From: Lachnoanaerobaculum sp. OBRC5-5
GTDB taxonomy: Bacteria; Bacillota; Clostridia; Lachnospirales; Lachnospiraceae
Assembly (NCBI RefSeq): GCF_000296385.1
Contig: NZ_JH815185.1
Location: 2,280,001 to 2,344,000, forward strand
Direction of reading: 5' to 3'
DNA length: 64,000 nucleotides
In this document: positions 1 to 10,200 of the stretch, in pieces
Position numbering within the stretch: position 1 is the stretch's first letter
How the letters are laid out: every line of letters starts with the position of its first letter
Position numbers and translations under genes: made by a program
The notes under the pieces: generated by a model
Database searches by the model: none
What the model was told of the DNA's origin: nothing
The model's input: only the letters and a program-made list of their open reading frames with translations

Positions 1-2032
1 TCTTCATAGCTTCTATCAGTTCATTAAAGAAAAGATTTGATATACCGGTTTTATAATTTTCATTTTCAAGTAGAAGCATATTTATTTTAGTCACACATTT
101 TCTGACATAGTAAAATAAGCTTTCCCATAAATACTGACTTTCTTCTCTAACCACATGGAAATATCGAAGGCTGTTAATATCGGCTTCCATGTACTTATAT
201 TTATTGCCATAAACTGACTTTAGCTTCAGCATTAAATCATCAGAACTTTCTGTTTTTTCATTTTTGGTAAAAGTAGAAGCCAATATAGGTTTTAAAATAT
301 TAATGAGTCTGTCAGGATCTTCTATAAATGTTTTCGCCTCCAGACAGTAGCAGTTATAGTCTGATTTGAAACCGTTTTTTTGTAAAAAGTCATCAGCCAT
401 AGATTTAAAATCATCAAACTCAGTATATAAGTTTTTGTAGCTTTCGCCGGAAAGAACGGCTTCCTTTAAATTATTGTTTTTTGATATTTTTTCTGCCATT
501 TTGGAGATATCATTATTTACAGTTGAAGTCTTATTATCCAAGTTTTTATAAAGATCAAAGGCAGTGTAATCGGGATTTATTTTTTTAAGGATTTTACTGT
601 ATTTATCAAATACAAGCATTGTAGGAAATAGAGCATATTTAAATCTGTCATAGGAAAGATCCTTAGTCAGTTTATAACTGTACTCTAAAAACTCTCTGCA
701 CTCTGTCAGGCTCATATTTTCAAAATCTTTGGATTTCAGTGTTGAGATATATTTCTCATATCTATCCATAAACTGCTCACAGATTTTGGCACAACTGTTA
801 AAGTCTCTGATTTGTTTTAGGACTTTAAATATATGAAAAATATTTTTGGTGATTCCCTTTTTACCTTTTGGAAGAGTTTGTATGCCGTCATTATCTATCT
901 GCGGATCGGTGTCAAAGATTATGCCTCCTTCTGCAAATATTTTGGACTTTTGATTATTGATTGCCATTATAAAATCATAATCCAAAGCTCTGTAGGCAAA
1001 GGGCATTTTTTCAAGTTGAAATGCCATTTTTTTACGCATACTCTTATTTGGTCTTGTTTTTTTCAAGTAACTGTCTATAAGGGCTTTTTCATTATCATTT
1101 TTTAATGTGGTGATAGCCCTTGCCTGTAAAATATATACTTTGTTATCTTTGACAGCCCATTCGATATCCATAGGCATATGGTAATGCTTTTCTATTTTTA
1201 GACCGCAGTTTACAAGTTCTGATAGTTCATTATCATTTAGAACTCTTGCTTTTCTTTTATCTTCATCTACAGCTATTTCCACAGTGTCCTTGCTTCCATA
1301 CACTATCTTTGTTTTTTTAGAACCTATGGTGCTTTCAAGAAGTTTGCCGTCTTTTTGGACAATATAGCTGTCAGGAGTTACTCTGCCGCTTACAACACTT
1401 TCTCCCAAACCATAGCTTGCATTTATTTGCATTTCATCTGAGTTTTGACTTAGCGGATTTATTGTAAAGAGTACTCCGGACTTTTCACTTTCCACCATTT
1501 CCTGCACAATTACGGCAATAGACACACAAGTCTGATCATAGCCTTGGTGAAGCCTGTAGCTTACAGCTCTGTTACCCCAAAGTGAGGCATAGCATTTAAG
1601 TATCTTATAGAGAACATCATCTATACCCTGTACATTTAAATAGCTTTCCTGTTGTCCTGCAAAACTGGCATCAGGCAGATCCTCAGCGGTAGCAGATGAG
1701 CGGATTGCAACTCTTATATTTTCACCGAGACTTCTGTAATTATCTGTTATAAGTTGTTGCATTTCTTTTGAAAACTTTCCTGATATTATAAGCTTACGAA
1801 AGTATTCGGCGGCTTTTAATAAAGTACTCTCATCCAATGATGCATCTTTCAAATTTTTTTCTATAATTTTATCTATACCGTTTTCTCTTAGAAAAGCTTT
1901 ATAGGCATCTGCTGTAATTACAAAGCCCTTTGGAACATTTATTTTAGCAGAAGTCAGCTCTCCAAGATTTGCCCCTTTTCCACCGGCAAGTGATATATCT
2001 TCTTTTTTAATATCAATAAAATCAAGTATCAT
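1..2032 (-). CDS. PEP synthase / pyruvate phosphate dikinase-family protein, 3' end outside window
   Basis: The reading frame is open for 677 codons from ATG at 2032 to the left edge. The N-terminus has the ATP-grasp PPDK signature (LAGGKGANLGEL near residue 15), and RSSATAEDLPDASFAGQQ follows near residue 111. This is the ATP-binding domain that transfers phosphate to a swivelling histidine domain; the His domain would lie outside the window. A long helical middle follows the ATP domain, as in PEP synthase-like and rifampin-phosphotransferase-like proteins, so the substrate (pyruvate or an antibiotic) is not settled. A run of Gs (AGGGGGG) precedes the ATG. It sits directly behind a TetR gene on the same strand and is probably co-transcribed with it. 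Confidence 0.8.
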   Translation of the reverse strand, partial: MILDFIDIKKEDISLAGGKGANLGELTSAKINVPKGFVITADAYKAFLRENGIDKIIEKNLKDASLDESTLLKAAEYFRKLIISGKFSKEMQQLITDNYRSLGENIRVAIRSSATAEDLPDASFAGQQESYLNVQGIDDVLYKILKCYASLWGNRAVSYRLHQGYDQTCVSIAVIVQEMVESEKSGVLFTINPLSQNSDEMQINASYGLGESVVSGRVTPDSYIVQKDGKLLESTIGSKKTKIVYGSKDTVEIAVDEDKRKARVLNDNELSELVNCGLKIEKHYHMPMDIEWAVKDNKVYILQARAITTLKNDNEKALIDSYLKKTRPNKSMRKKMAFQLEKMPFAYRALDYDFIMAINNQKSKIFAEGGIIFDTDPQIDNDGIQTLPKGKKGITKNIFHIFKVLKQIRDFNSCAKICEQFMDRYEKYISTLKSKDFENMSLTECREFLEYSYKLTKDLSYDRFKYALFPTMLVFDKYSKILKKINPDYTAFDLYKNLDNKTSTVNNDISKMAEKISKNNNLKEAVLSGESYKNLYTEFDDFKSMADDFLQKNGFKSDYNCYCLEAKTFIEDPDRLINILKPILASTFTKNEKTESSDDLMLKLKSVYGNKYKYMEADINSLRYFHVVREESQYLWESLFYYVRKCVTKINMLLLENENYKTGISNLFFNELIEAMK

Positions 2033-2100
2033 ATTCCCCCCTATTTCATTAAAAAAATGTGGTATGCAAAAAGTATGTAAAGATTTAGAAACTTAAAATA

Positions 2101-2697
2101 TCAAACCTTTATATACTTGGTGGCTATTGCAGATATATAAGTTTTAAGTATATCTTCAAAATATTTCTCATCAAAAAGATAGTAGTCTGTACATAGTAAA
2201 AAGCTTCCTATAAAGGCATTGGCAAGACCACATTCATCGGCAGTCTTTACTACAGAGTTCTCCTTCCAGTAATTTACAAGCTTTTTTAAAAACTCCCCAT
2301 ACAGTTTTTCTATCTGATTCATCTCATCAGATTTCTTTGTTTTCAGTATTTTAAATGCCTCTTCATATACAGGTTGTGCTTTTATCTTTTGCATCAAATC
2401 CAAAGAATATTTGTATATGACATCAGTTAAAAATCCCACAGGATCCTTAATTGAGCTTGAAAAATTTTCTTCAAGAGCTTTTAATTTCTGACCGGATCTA
2501 TATGTCGCCAGATCAATAATAAGTGAATCCTTATCCTTCCAAAAATTATAGAAGCTGCCCTGTGCAATACCGACTCTTTTGGTCAATTCCGAAATGCTTA
2601 AAGATTTTGTCCCGTTATTATGAAACAGCTCAATGGCGGTATTCATAATATTTTCTTTTATTTTTTCCTTTTCTTTTTCACTGAATGCTTTTCCCAT
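2101..2697 (-). CDS. TetR/AcrR-family transcriptional regulator
   Basis: This 198-residue protein has a classic TetR N-terminal helix-turn-helix (residues about 10-60, with LSISELTKRVGIAQGSFYNF as the recognition region) and an all-helical ligand-binding C-terminal part. It is the first gene of a two-gene unit with the PPDK-family enzyme downstream (68 bp gap). The promoter and a perfect 9-bp inverted repeat lie just upstream, so autorepression is likely. The inducer is unknown. If the enzyme is an antibiotic phosphotransferase, the pair would be a drug-responsive cassette; that is inference. Confidence 0.88.
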   Translation of the reverse strand: MGKAFSEKEKEKIKENIMNTAIELFHNNGTKSLSISELTKRVGIAQGSFYNFWKDKDSLIIDLATYRSGQKLKALEENFSSSIKDPVGFLTDVIYKYSLDLMQKIKAQPVYEEAFKILKTKKSDEMNQIEKLYGEFLKKLVNYWKENSVVKTADECGLANAFIGSFLLCTDYYLFDEKYFEDILKTYISAIATKYIKV

Positions 2698-2720
2698 ACT
2701 CTTCCTTCAAATTCGGTACT

Positions 2721-2748
2721 CTATGAATATATTTATATTTATTCATAG
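2721..2748. promoter_or_regulatory. Probable TetR operator (inverted repeat)
   Basis: CTATGAATA (2721-2729) and TATTCATAG (2740-2748) form perfect 9-bp arms around a 10-bp spacer. The repeat sits immediately downstream of the -10 of the minus-strand TetR promoter, where a bound repressor would block initiation. Confidence 0.7.
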
Positions 2749-2750
2749 AT

Positions 2751-2779
2751 ATTATACTCCTAATAAAGATGGATATCAA
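2751..2779 (-). promoter_or_regulatory. Promoter of the TetR/PPDK-family unit
   Basis: On the minus strand TTGATA (2774-2779) and TATAAT (2751-2756) are separated by 17 bp. The predicted start falls inside the inverted repeat at 2721-2748. Confidence 0.7.
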
Positions 2780-2949
2780 TGAATATAATTAATATTAACA
2801 GGTTCAAAAAGAATTAAGCAAAAAATATATTATATAAAAGAAAGCCTGTATGGATGAATATGTTACTATAGAGTAAAATGTGTTTAATATTGATATGCAA
2901 GTAAAGATGTGGGATAATAAAAATATCAGGAAGTATTAACGAGGTGAGT

Positions 2950-4068
2950 ATGCAGGAAAAAAAGGATTGGAACGGTATCAGAGGTTATATAGATCATATT
3001 TTTGATGAAACGGATATAGGAAACAGTGCAAAGAAATTTGCAGACAATGTTGTTGACAGCCTGAGGGAAGTTAACAATCTTACAAAGGAAAATTATAATA
3101 AGAATGCAGTGAGTGTAAAGGTAAATAAAAGCAATAGGACAAGTATTTATTTAAGGACCAACAGATCGGATCTGTTTATAAGGATATTTGTCGGAGTACC
3201 TATGATGATATTTTTCGGTATTCCGATACTTGTACTTACACTGACCGTACTTCCTATTTCATTTACCGGATGGGTTGTGCCGATGATTGCGCTTATACCT
3301 TTTTTCGGAATAGGAGCATTTCTTGCAATTCCGGCAATCGGTAATCTTAGTCTGGTTGAAAAGGCGGACAGATATTATCGTATAATGAATAATAGGACTT
3401 ATATGAACATAGAAGATATTGCTATGATTTCAAATGAAAGTCCTGAAATTGTGGTAAAAAACTTAAAGAAAATGATAGACAAAAAGATTTTCACACAGGG
3501 TCATCTGGATAAAGAAAATAAATGCTTTATGTTAAGTTATGATGTATATAAGGGCTATTTGGCGCTGGAGGAGCAAAGAAAATCGGAACAAAGAAAGAAT
3601 GATATCATTGAGAAAAAGGTTGATATTAAAGACGGAAGTCTTATATCCGAGGGCAGGGAGTATATTATATCCATTAAAGAGTTGCATCTTGGAATAATAA
3701 AGGAGCCTATGTCATCCAAGCTTACAAAGCTTGAGACTATACTTACTGCAATATTTGACAGGGTGGAAAAGGAGCCTAAGGAAACAGAGAAGCTTTATAA
3801 GCTTATGAAGTATTATTTGCCTACAACTGTAAAGCTCATAAAGACATATTCCGATTTTGATAATGTTATTTCACCGGACAGTGATATTTTGAATACTAAA
3901 AAAGAGATTGAATTGACAATAGATTCTATAAATGAAGCTTGTGGAGAATTCCAAAACCGTCTTTTTAAGGATACCGCATTTGATGCGGACACCGATGCGG
4001 CATTATTAAAAGTTATGCTTGCAAAGGAAGGATTAATATGTGGCGGAATGGAAGAAGATGAGAGGTGA
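2950..4068 (+). CDS. xpaC: XpaC-like 5-bromo-4-chloroindolyl phosphate hydrolysis family protein
   Basis: A 372-residue protein with a soluble N-terminus, two adjacent hydrophobic helices around residues 75-125 and a long helical cytoplasmic tail. This architecture plus direct coupling to a TelA gene is the usual xpaC-telA pairing. The biochemical function is not established; the family name comes from an indicator-dye phenotype. ATG at 2950 is preferred over GTG at 2944 because GAGGTGA (2941-2947) is the ribosome-binding site. Its stop overlaps the ribosome-binding site of telA, so the two are translationally linked. Confidence 0.75.
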   Translation: MQEKKDWNGIRGYIDHIFDETDIGNSAKKFADNVVDSLREVNNLTKENYNKNAVSVKVNKSNRTSIYLRTNRSDLFIRIFVGVPMMIFFGIPILVLTLTVLPISFTGWVVPMIALIPFFGIGAFLAIPAIGNLSLVEKADRYYRIMNNRTYMNIEDIAMISNESPEIVVKNLKKMIDKKIFTQGHLDKENKCFMLSYDVYKGYLALEEQRKSEQRKNDIIEKKVDIKDGSLISEGREYIISIKELHLGIIKEPMSSKLTKLETILTAIFDRVEKEPKETEKLYKLMKYYLPTTVKLIKTYSDFDNVISPDSDILNTKKEIELTIDSINEACGEFQNRLFKDTAFDADTDAALLKVMLAKEGLICGGMEEDER

Positions 4069-4072
4069 GACT

Positions 4073-5266
4073 ATGAATGATAATGAATTAAAGAACAATG
4101 AAATAAATATGGATTCACTGGATGATATGTTAAAGGAAGGTCCAAGTCTGACATTTGATATTGAGGAGAAGGCACCTGAAACCGCTGTAGTGGAGACTGC
4201 AAAGCCTGAGAGTGCACCTCAGATAAAACTCTCCCCTGAAGAAGAAAGACTTGTAGAGGAGTTTTCTTCCAAAATAGATATAAGCAATTCACAGGCTGTA
4301 CTTACATATGGTGTCGGAAGTCAAAAAAAGATTGCGGAGTTTTCAGAGAATGCACTTGAGAGAGTTAAGACTAAAGATCTCGGTGAGATAGGCGATATGC
4401 TTGCCGGAGTGGTAGGTGAGATTCGTTCTTTGGAGATTGATGAAGAGGACAAGGGGTTCTTCGGACTGTTTAAAAAGAGCGGAAATAAGCTTGCAAATAT
4501 GAAGGCTAAGTATGACAAGGTAGAGGTAAATGTCAATAATATTTCAAAAGCTTTAGAGGATCATCAAGTAACTTTGATGAAAGATGTTTTGATGCTTGAT
4601 AAGATGTATGAGCTCAATATGAACTACTACAAGGAACTGTCAATGTATATTATGGCAGGAAAGAAAAGACTTGAGAGAGCAAACAATATAGAATTACCGG
4701 AACTTATCAAAAAAGCTGATGAAAGCGGACTGCCTGAGGACACACAAAAAGCTAAAGACTTTTCACAAATGATAAATCGTTTTGAAAAGAAGATACATGA
4801 TTTGGAGCTTACAAAGACAGTATCATTACAGATGGCACCTCAGATAAGACTTATTCAAAACAATGATTCCATGATGTCTGATAAGATACAATCAACCATT
4901 GTAAACACAATTCCTCTTTGGAAAAATCAGATGGTAATTGCTATAGGATTAAAGCATTCCACCGATGCCGCAAAGGCACAAAAGGCAGTGTCCGATATGA
5001 CCAATGAGCTTTTAAAAAAGAATGCCGAAAGCTTAAAGGCCGCCACCATAGAAACAGCCAAAGAATCGGAGCGTGGAATAATAGATATCGAGACATTAAA
5101 GAGCACAAATAAAACTCTTATATCCACATTTGATGAAGTTATAAAGATACAGGATGAGGGTAGAAAAAAGAGAAAAGAAGCGGAAGCCGAGCTAAGGAAT
5201 ATAGAAAATGAAATGAGAACCAAGCTTCTTGAAATCAGTAACAGACAGGTAAGTGATAATCAATAG
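4073..5266 (+). CDS. telA: TelA-family toxic anion resistance protein
   Basis: A 397-residue, highly charged, mostly helical protein matching the TelA/KlaA family (residues about 60-390), with a conserved central IRLIQNNDSMMSDKIQ-type stretch. No signal peptide or membrane segment is visible, so it should be cytoplasmic. Family members are linked to tellurite and cell-envelope stress resistance; the mechanism is unknown. ATG 4073 is chosen because AGAGGTGAG lies 4 nt upstream; the in-frame GTG at 4040 lies inside xpaC and has no ribosome-binding site. Confidence 0.85.
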   Translation: MNDNELKNNEINMDSLDDMLKEGPSLTFDIEEKAPETAVVETAKPESAPQIKLSPEEERLVEEFSSKIDISNSQAVLTYGVGSQKKIAEFSENALERVKTKDLGEIGDMLAGVVGEIRSLEIDEEDKGFFGLFKKSGNKLANMKAKYDKVEVNVNNISKALEDHQVTLMKDVLMLDKMYELNMNYYKELSMYIMAGKKRLERANNIELPELIKKADESGLPEDTQKAKDFSQMINRFEKKIHDLELTKTVSLQMAPQIRLIQNNDSMMSDKIQSTIVNTIPLWKNQMVIAIGLKHSTDAAKAQKAVSDMTNELLKKNAESLKAATIETAKESERGIIDIETLKSTNKTLISTFDEVIKIQDEGRKKRKEAEAELRNIENEMRTKLLEISNRQVSDNQ

Positions 5267-5278
5267 ATAGGAAATAAA

Positions 5279-6616
5279 ATGAATAATTGGAGACAAAAAT
5301 ATCATATAGAGCCAAAGAGCGGTTGGCTGAACGATCCTAACGGACTTTGTTTTTTTAAAGGATATTACCATGTGTTTTATCAGTATGCTTATGAGCCGAA
5401 TGGTGGAAATAAATACTGGGCACATCTAAAGTCAAAGGATTTGCTACACTGGGAGGAAGCACCGATATTCCTTTCGCCGGAACATGAGTATGATAAAAGC
5501 GGTGCATATTCAGGCTCTGCTCTTATAAAGGATGATACCATGCATATTTTCTACACCGGAAATGTGAAAAAAGCCGGAGATTTTGACTATATATATGCAG
5601 GTAGAGAGAGTAATACAGTTCATGTGACAAGTGAAGACGGAATAAATGTAGAATCTGGGAAGGTTGTTATGTACAATAAGGATTATTCGGAAGGACTGTC
5701 TTTGCATGTAAGAGATCCTAAGGTATTTGAATACGAGGGCAAATACTATATGGTAATCGGTGCAAGAACTATGGAAGATAAGGGAGAGGTGTTGGTTTTT
5801 GAATCGGAGGATCTCGATAACTGGAAGCATATCCGTACCTTTGAAACCATGGCAAAAATAGGATATATGTGGGAATGTCCGGATCTTTTTGAGATAAACG
5901 GACAGTGGATCCTTATGGCATGTCCACAGGGACTTGAGGGAGGAAAATATGAATTCCAGAATATTTACTCCTGCGGATACTTTATTATAGAGGGTGATTT
6001 CAGAACAAACGGCTTTATAACGGAGTATAAGGAAGCCGACTTCGGATTTGACTTTTACGCACCACAGACATTTGTACATGAGGGTAGAAGACTTTTACTT
6101 GGATGGATGGGTATGCCTGATGCAAAGTATACAAATCCTACTGTTGAATACGGATATCAACATTGTATGAGTGTATTCAGAGAATTGGATTTTGCCGGTA
6201 ATACATTGTATATGAAGCCTGTTAAGGAGCTGGAGACTCTAAGAAAGTTTGAGTTTGAGTATGACGAAGAAAATACTTCTTATAAGGTTTCTGATGAGAA
6301 AAGAGCATTTGATCTGGAACTTCAAAACTTCGGTGATAAGTTTGAGATAGAAATATTTGATACTCTAAAGCTTGATTTTGATGCAAATAGAGGAGACTTG
6401 GAGCTTTCATTTATTGCAAACGGATATGGCAGAGATAAAAGATTTTTAAGAACCAAGAGTATAGAAAATATACGACTTATGATTGATGCAAGTTCAGTGG
6501 AAGTGTTTGTAAATGACGGAAAACAGGTGATGTCTACAAGAATGTATCCGTCAAATTACAGTGATATAAAAGTATCCGGCAATATCAGGGGAAAGATTTA
6601 TAGTTTGGATATATAA
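5279..6616 (+). CDS. Sucrose-6-phosphate hydrolase / GH32 beta-fructofuranosidase
   Basis: A 445-residue intracellular enzyme with the three GH32 landmarks: WLNDPNG near residue 16 (nucleophile Asp), RDP near residue 148 (transition-state stabiliser) and ECPDLF near residue 200 (acid/base Glu). A five-bladed propeller and a C-terminal beta-sandwich fill the rest. There is no signal peptide, so it should cleave imported sucrose, sucrose-6-phosphate or short fructans. No sugar transporter or kinase gene is adjacent, so substrate and partner transporter cannot be read from context. It starts 13 bp after telA. Confidence 0.9.
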   Translation: MNNWRQKYHIEPKSGWLNDPNGLCFFKGYYHVFYQYAYEPNGGNKYWAHLKSKDLLHWEEAPIFLSPEHEYDKSGAYSGSALIKDDTMHIFYTGNVKKAGDFDYIYAGRESNTVHVTSEDGINVESGKVVMYNKDYSEGLSLHVRDPKVFEYEGKYYMVIGARTMEDKGEVLVFESEDLDNWKHIRTFETMAKIGYMWECPDLFEINGQWILMACPQGLEGGKYEFQNIYSCGYFIIEGDFRTNGFITEYKEADFGFDFYAPQTFVHEGRRLLLGWMGMPDAKYTNPTVEYGYQHCMSVFRELDFAGNTLYMKPVKELETLRKFEFEYDEENTSYKVSDEKRAFDLELQNFGDKFEIEIFDTLKLDFDANRGDLELSFIANGYGRDKRFLRTKSIENIRLMIDASSVEVFVNDGKQVMSTRMYPSNYSDIKVSGNIRGKIYSLDI

Positions 6617-6680
6617 TTTTACAATGGCATTACTTGGTATACTAAAGAGATTATTTGATAAAGATAGAAAAGAAAGTAAA

Positions 6681-7253
6681 ATGAAGTTAATAGTTGGTTT
6701 GGGAAATCCCGGAAGAGAGTATGTAAATACCAGACATAATGCGGGTTTTTATGTTGTGGAAAAACTTGCATATGAGCTTGGCGAGGAAATATCCGAAAGA
6801 AAATATAAGGGACTTTTTGCAAAGGTCAGAATAGGGAATGAAAAGGCAATTATTTTAGAGCCGCAGACTTATATGAACAATAGCGGAGAATCTGTGAGAG
6901 CTTTTATGGATTATTTTAAGATAGAGGCGGCAGATGTCATAGTGGTTTATGATGACATTAACCTGGAGCCCGGAAATTTGCGTATCAGATTAAAGGGAAG
7001 TGCAGGCGGTCACAACGGTATCAAGTCATTGATTGCACATATGGGAACATCAGATTTTCCGAGAGTCAAGGTGGGAGTAGGTGAAAAGCCTGCGAGGATG
7101 GATCTGGCTGATCATGTACTTGGAAGATTCAGTGATACTGACAAGAAACTGCTTGATGAGGCGGCATCCGATGCCATAGAAGTGATAAAGCTGATGGTGG
7201 ACGGTCAGTACGATACTGCAATGAACAGATACAATACCAAAAAGACAAAGTAA
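6681..7253 (+). CDS. pth: Peptidyl-tRNA hydrolase
   Basis: Releases tRNA from peptidyl-tRNA that drops off the ribosome. MKLIVGLGNPG begins the protein, NTRHNAGF holds the catalytic histidine, YDDINL the catalytic Asp, and GGHNGIKS the substrate loop. At 190 residues it has normal length. The frame stays open upstream to an ATG at 6624, which would add 19 basic residues but has no visible ribosome-binding site, so 6681 is used. It is followed closely by mfd, a common pth-mfd arrangement in Firmicutes. Confidence 0.93.
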   Translation: MKLIVGLGNPGREYVNTRHNAGFYVVEKLAYELGEEISERKYKGLFAKVRIGNEKAIILEPQTYMNNSGESVRAFMDYFKIEAADVIVVYDDINLEPGNLRIRLKGSAGGHNGIKSLIAHMGTSDFPRVKVGVGEKPARMDLADHVLGRFSDTDKKLLDEAASDAIEVIKLMVDGQYDTAMNRYNTKKTK

Positions 7254-7261
7254 GGAAGATT

Positions 7262-10200
7262 ATGAGTTTATTTGAAAATCCCTTAAAAAGATTAGCGGAT
7301 TTTGAATCTTTAGAAGAAAGTATAAAAAAAGAAAAATTCCCGGTACAGGTAAGTGATATGTCCGAGCCGGGAAAAGCACATCTGATTTCCGAGCTGATGA
7401 AAGAAGAAAAGGCTTGGAAACTTGTTATATCATATGATGAGGACAATGCGAGCAGGCTATATGAAGATATAGGCTGCTTTTTGGACGAGGTTTATCTATA
7501 TCCTGCAAGGGATCTTTTGTTTTTTACGGCAGATATAAGATCCTCACAGATAACAGCCAAAAGAGTGGAAGTATGGAAACATTTAAGAGAGGATAAGAGC
7601 GGTGTCATAGTAACAACGGTGGATGCTCTTATGGATAAACTTGAAGATTATCATAAGTTTTGTGAAGCCACTTTGGAGATTAAAAAAGAAGATATTATCG
7701 ATATAGAAAAGATATCAAAAAAGCTGACGGATATAGGTTATGAGAGAAGTTTTGAAACAAGTAATCCCGGACAGTTTTCAATAAGAGGAGGAATAATGGA
7801 TATTTTTCCGCTTACTGAAGAATATCCTGTAAGAATAGAACTTTGGGATGATGAAATAGATGCTATGAAAAGTTTTGATCCGGCAAGTCAAAGATCGATT
7901 GATGAGCTGGATTATGTAAATATTTATCCGGCAAGAGAAAAGGTACTTGGCGGTGAGCAGTCATTTTTAAGATATTTTGATTATAATAATACCCTTATAT
8001 ATATTGATGAGCCTGCAAGAACCATGGACAAGGCAAGAAAAACGGAAGATGAATATAATCAAAGTGCAGCCGGAAGAATAGAATCCGGACAGTACAAAAA
8101 AGAAGATATTCCCGATATATTCGGAGCCGATGAGGTGTTTCACAGCTTGAATAAAGCACCGAGTATTGCACTTACAGGACTTGATAACAGAATAAAGGAA
8201 TTGGAAATTAAAGCAATGTACTCCGTGTTTTCAAGAATGAGCGGAGTATACCATGAAGATTTTACAAATCTTGTGGACGATTTGAAAAAATACAGAGCTG
8301 ACAAAACCAGAGTTGCTCTTGTTTGTGCATCAAAGACCAGAGCAAAGAGACTTGCGGACAGCTTTAGAAATGATTATTCCTTGGATGCTTTCTTTTCTGA
8401 AGGTGAAAAAGATATAAGTATCGCTCCGGGGCAGATTGCAATATTTGTAGGAAATATTCACTCGGGATTTGAATATCCTGCAATCAATTTTGCGCTGATT
8501 TCGGAAACCGATATTTTTAAAACTCCGAAGAAGAAAAAGAGAAGAGAAAAAGAATATGAGGGTGACAGAGTAACCTCATTAAGCGAACTGCATATAGGCG
8601 ATTATATCGTACATGAAGACCATGGCCTTGGAATCTATAAGGGTATAGAAAAGATAGAAAGAGACGATGTAATTAAGGACTATGTAAAGATTGAATATCA
8701 GGGCGGTGACAATTGTTTTGTACCGGTTTCAAAGCTGAACAGAATACAAAAATACGGCGGCGGAGAAATAAAAAAGCCTAAACTCAATAAGCTTGGCGGA
8801 GTGGAGTGGAGTAAGACCAAATCAAGAGTAAAGACGGAAGTCGAAGAGATGGCAAAAGAGCTTGTGGAACTCTATGCAAGCAGACTTAAAGGACAGGGTG
8901 TATTCTATGGAGAGGATACTCTTTGGCAAAGAGAGTTTGAAGAAATGTTTGAGTATGAGGAGACGTATGATCAGATAAAAGCCATAGAGGATGCCAAGAG
9001 AGATCTGGAGACCGGAAAGATAATGGATCGTCTGATATGCGGAGATGTGGGATATGGTAAGACTGAGATTGCCTTAAGAATTGCTTTTAAGGTAATACAG
9101 GAAGGATATCAGGTACTTTACCTTGTTCCGACAACCATTCTTGCAAGACAGCATTACAATACATTTGTTCAGAGAATGAAAGACTTTCCTGTAAAAATAG
9201 GTTTACTTTCCAGATTTAACACAAAGAAGGAGCAGAATCAGACTGTCAGTGATCTGGAAAAAGGTCTTGTGGATATAGTGATAGGAACACACAGACTTTT
9301 ATCAAAGGATGTAGCACCTAAAAAACTCGGACTTGTGATAGTGGATGAGGAGCAAAGATTCGGTGTAAGACATAAGGAGAAATTAAAGCAGCTTTGTGAA
9401 AATGTAAATGTGCTTACACTTACCGCAACACCGATACCGAGAACTCTTCATATGTCACTTTCAGGTATTAGAGATCTGTCGGTATTGGAAGAGCCGCCTG
9501 TTGACAGAAAGCCGATACAGACCTATGTAATGGAGTATCATGATGAGACGGTTAAAGAGGCTATCAGAAGAGAGGTTGCCAGAGGCGGTCAGGTTTATTA
9601 TCTTTACAACAGAGTCAACAATATAGAAGAAGTTGCCGCACATGTCAGAGCACTATTACCTGATATAAATGTGGAATATGTGCATGGAAGAATGGATGAG
9701 AGACATTTGGAAGAAAGAATGGTAGATTTTATCAATGGTGATGTGGATGTATTGGTAACCACAACCATAGTGGAGACAGGTCTTGATGTTCCGAATGCCA
9801 ATACCATAATTGTTCATGATGCGGACAGGCTCGGACTCTCACAGCTTTATCAGCTCAGAGGTAGAGTCGGAAGAAGCAAAAGAAGTGCCTATGCCTTCCT
9901 TATGTATACGAGAAATAAACTTTTGTCCGAGGAAGCTTCAAAGAGACTTAAGGCAATAAGAGAATTTACGGAACTCGGTTCCGGAATAAAGATTGCAATG
10001 AGAGATCTTGAGATAAGAGGAGCCGGAAATGTACTGGGTGTAACTCAGCATGGTCATATGGAAGAAGTCGGATACGATCTTTATGTGAAACTTTTAAACA
10101 CTGCGGTCAGAGCTTTAAAGACAGGAAAGCCTGTGGAAGAAGAAGTGGAGGCAAGTGTTGAGATAGACAGCAGTGCCTATATTCCAAGCAGCTATATTTC

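Noticed and set aside
6624..6680. N-terminal extension of peptidyl-tRNA hydrolase
   Set aside because: No ribosome-binding site at 6624, and the family normally starts at MKLIVGLGNPG.
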